From Amycolatopsis pretoriensis (lineage in GTDB: Bacteria; Actinomycetota; Actinomycetes; Mycobacteriales; Pseudonocardiaceae): a stretch of DNA of 64,000 bases. This document shows positions 63,843-64,000 of this stretch, piece by piece (position 1 is the first letter of the stretch; each line of letters begins with the position of its first letter). The stretch spans positions 806,001-870,000 of the forward strand of contig NZ_FNUJ01000002.1 in NCBI RefSeq assembly GCF_900107925.1. The letters are read 5' to 3'. The notes under the pieces are model-generated. The model was not told the DNA's origin. It did not search any database and was given only the letters and a program-made list of their open reading frames with translations. The translations under genes and the position numbers were made by a program.

Positions 63843-64000
63843 ATGTCCGAGATGCCACAGCCGGCCCCGAACCGGTGGCGGGTGCTCGCGCTCTGGCTGG
63901 CCGGGATCGCGCTCGTCGGTACCGCAGGCGTGCTGCTGGCGCCGTCACCGACCACACCCGACACCGCTCGCGGGGCCGACCCCGTCGAGCTGGGAGTCGA
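63843..64000 (+). CDS. N-terminus of a membrane-anchored or secreted protein (runs off window)
   Basis: Only 52 codons are visible. ATG 63843 follows GAAGGAAGGACTG. A short polar tail leads to one transmembrane or signal-like helix (WRVLALWLAGIALVGTAGVLL) and a Pro/Thr-rich segment. Family cannot be determined. Confidence 0.55.
   Translation, partial: MSEMPQPAPNRWRVLALWLAGIALVGTAGVLLAPSPTTPDTARGADPVELGV

Overview
The window is high-GC actinomycete DNA, most likely from Amycolatopsis or a close relative in the Pseudonocardiaceae. This is inferred from codon use, frequent GTG starts, and families common in that group (DUF5313, DUF6292, HSP18 with its own regulator, HAF-repeat secreted proteins). 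No rRNA, tRNA or CRISPR array was seen. Genes lie on both strands, and broken genes are common from about 28 kb onward.

Layout. (1) 1-5.1 kb, minus: the first part of a modular type I polyketide synthase with an AMP-ligase loading domain. A SRPBCC protein, a CBS protein and an ArsB/NhaD-type permease follow. (2) 8.0-14.4 kb: a rubber (poly-cis-1,4-isoprene) oxidation locus. It holds two Lcp latex-clearing oxygenase paralogs (one frameshifted), a truncated hemoglobin, both subunits of a molybdenum aldehyde/isoquinoline-type oxidoreductase, and a divergent TetR regulator. (3) 14.5-20 kb: secreted or hypothetical proteins, including two convergent HAF-type proteins. (4) 20-26 kb: a DUF318-type permease, a hemerythrin that carries an encapsulin targeting tail, its encapsulin shell, an aldehyde dehydrogenase and a CPA1-type antiporter. 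(5) 27-38.8 kb: a VOC protein and TetR pair sharing a near-perfect palindrome, two zinc alcohol dehydrogenases, DJ-1/PfpI and SRPBCC proteins, DUF2267, and many gene fragments.

(6) 40.7-51.8 kb: the most striking block. It is a tightly overlapping plus-strand stress operon: hsp20, a glycine-zipper stress protein, dnaK, grpE, dnaJ, a MerR/CbpM-like gene, clpB, thioredoxin, a UBP-type zinc finger, a cyclic-nucleotide-binding/glutaredoxin-like/FAD reductase fusion, a STAS-like protein and a PrsW-family protease. A PucR-type regulator is divergent to it. (7) 51.9-57 kb: STAS, DksA/TraR, an HSP18 gene and its divergent regulator with two tandem inverted repeats between them, DUF6292, DivIVA-like and MerR genes. 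(8) 57-62.1 kb: relics of a mobile element, including a serine recombinase, and a remnant polymorphic-toxin locus in which immunity-type genes survive beside broken toxin C-termini. (9) 62.1-64 kb: a sedolisin (S53) protease that has lost its 5' end, then the start of a membrane-anchored protein.

How the genes work together: the rubber genes form a catabolic pathway (extracellular cleavage, then aldehyde oxidation). The 20-56 kb region reads as a general stress island (folding, disaggregation, redox, aldehyde detoxification, nanocompartment). At least two promoters there match the GTTT-N15-GGGTAC pattern of SigB/SigF-type stress sigma factors.
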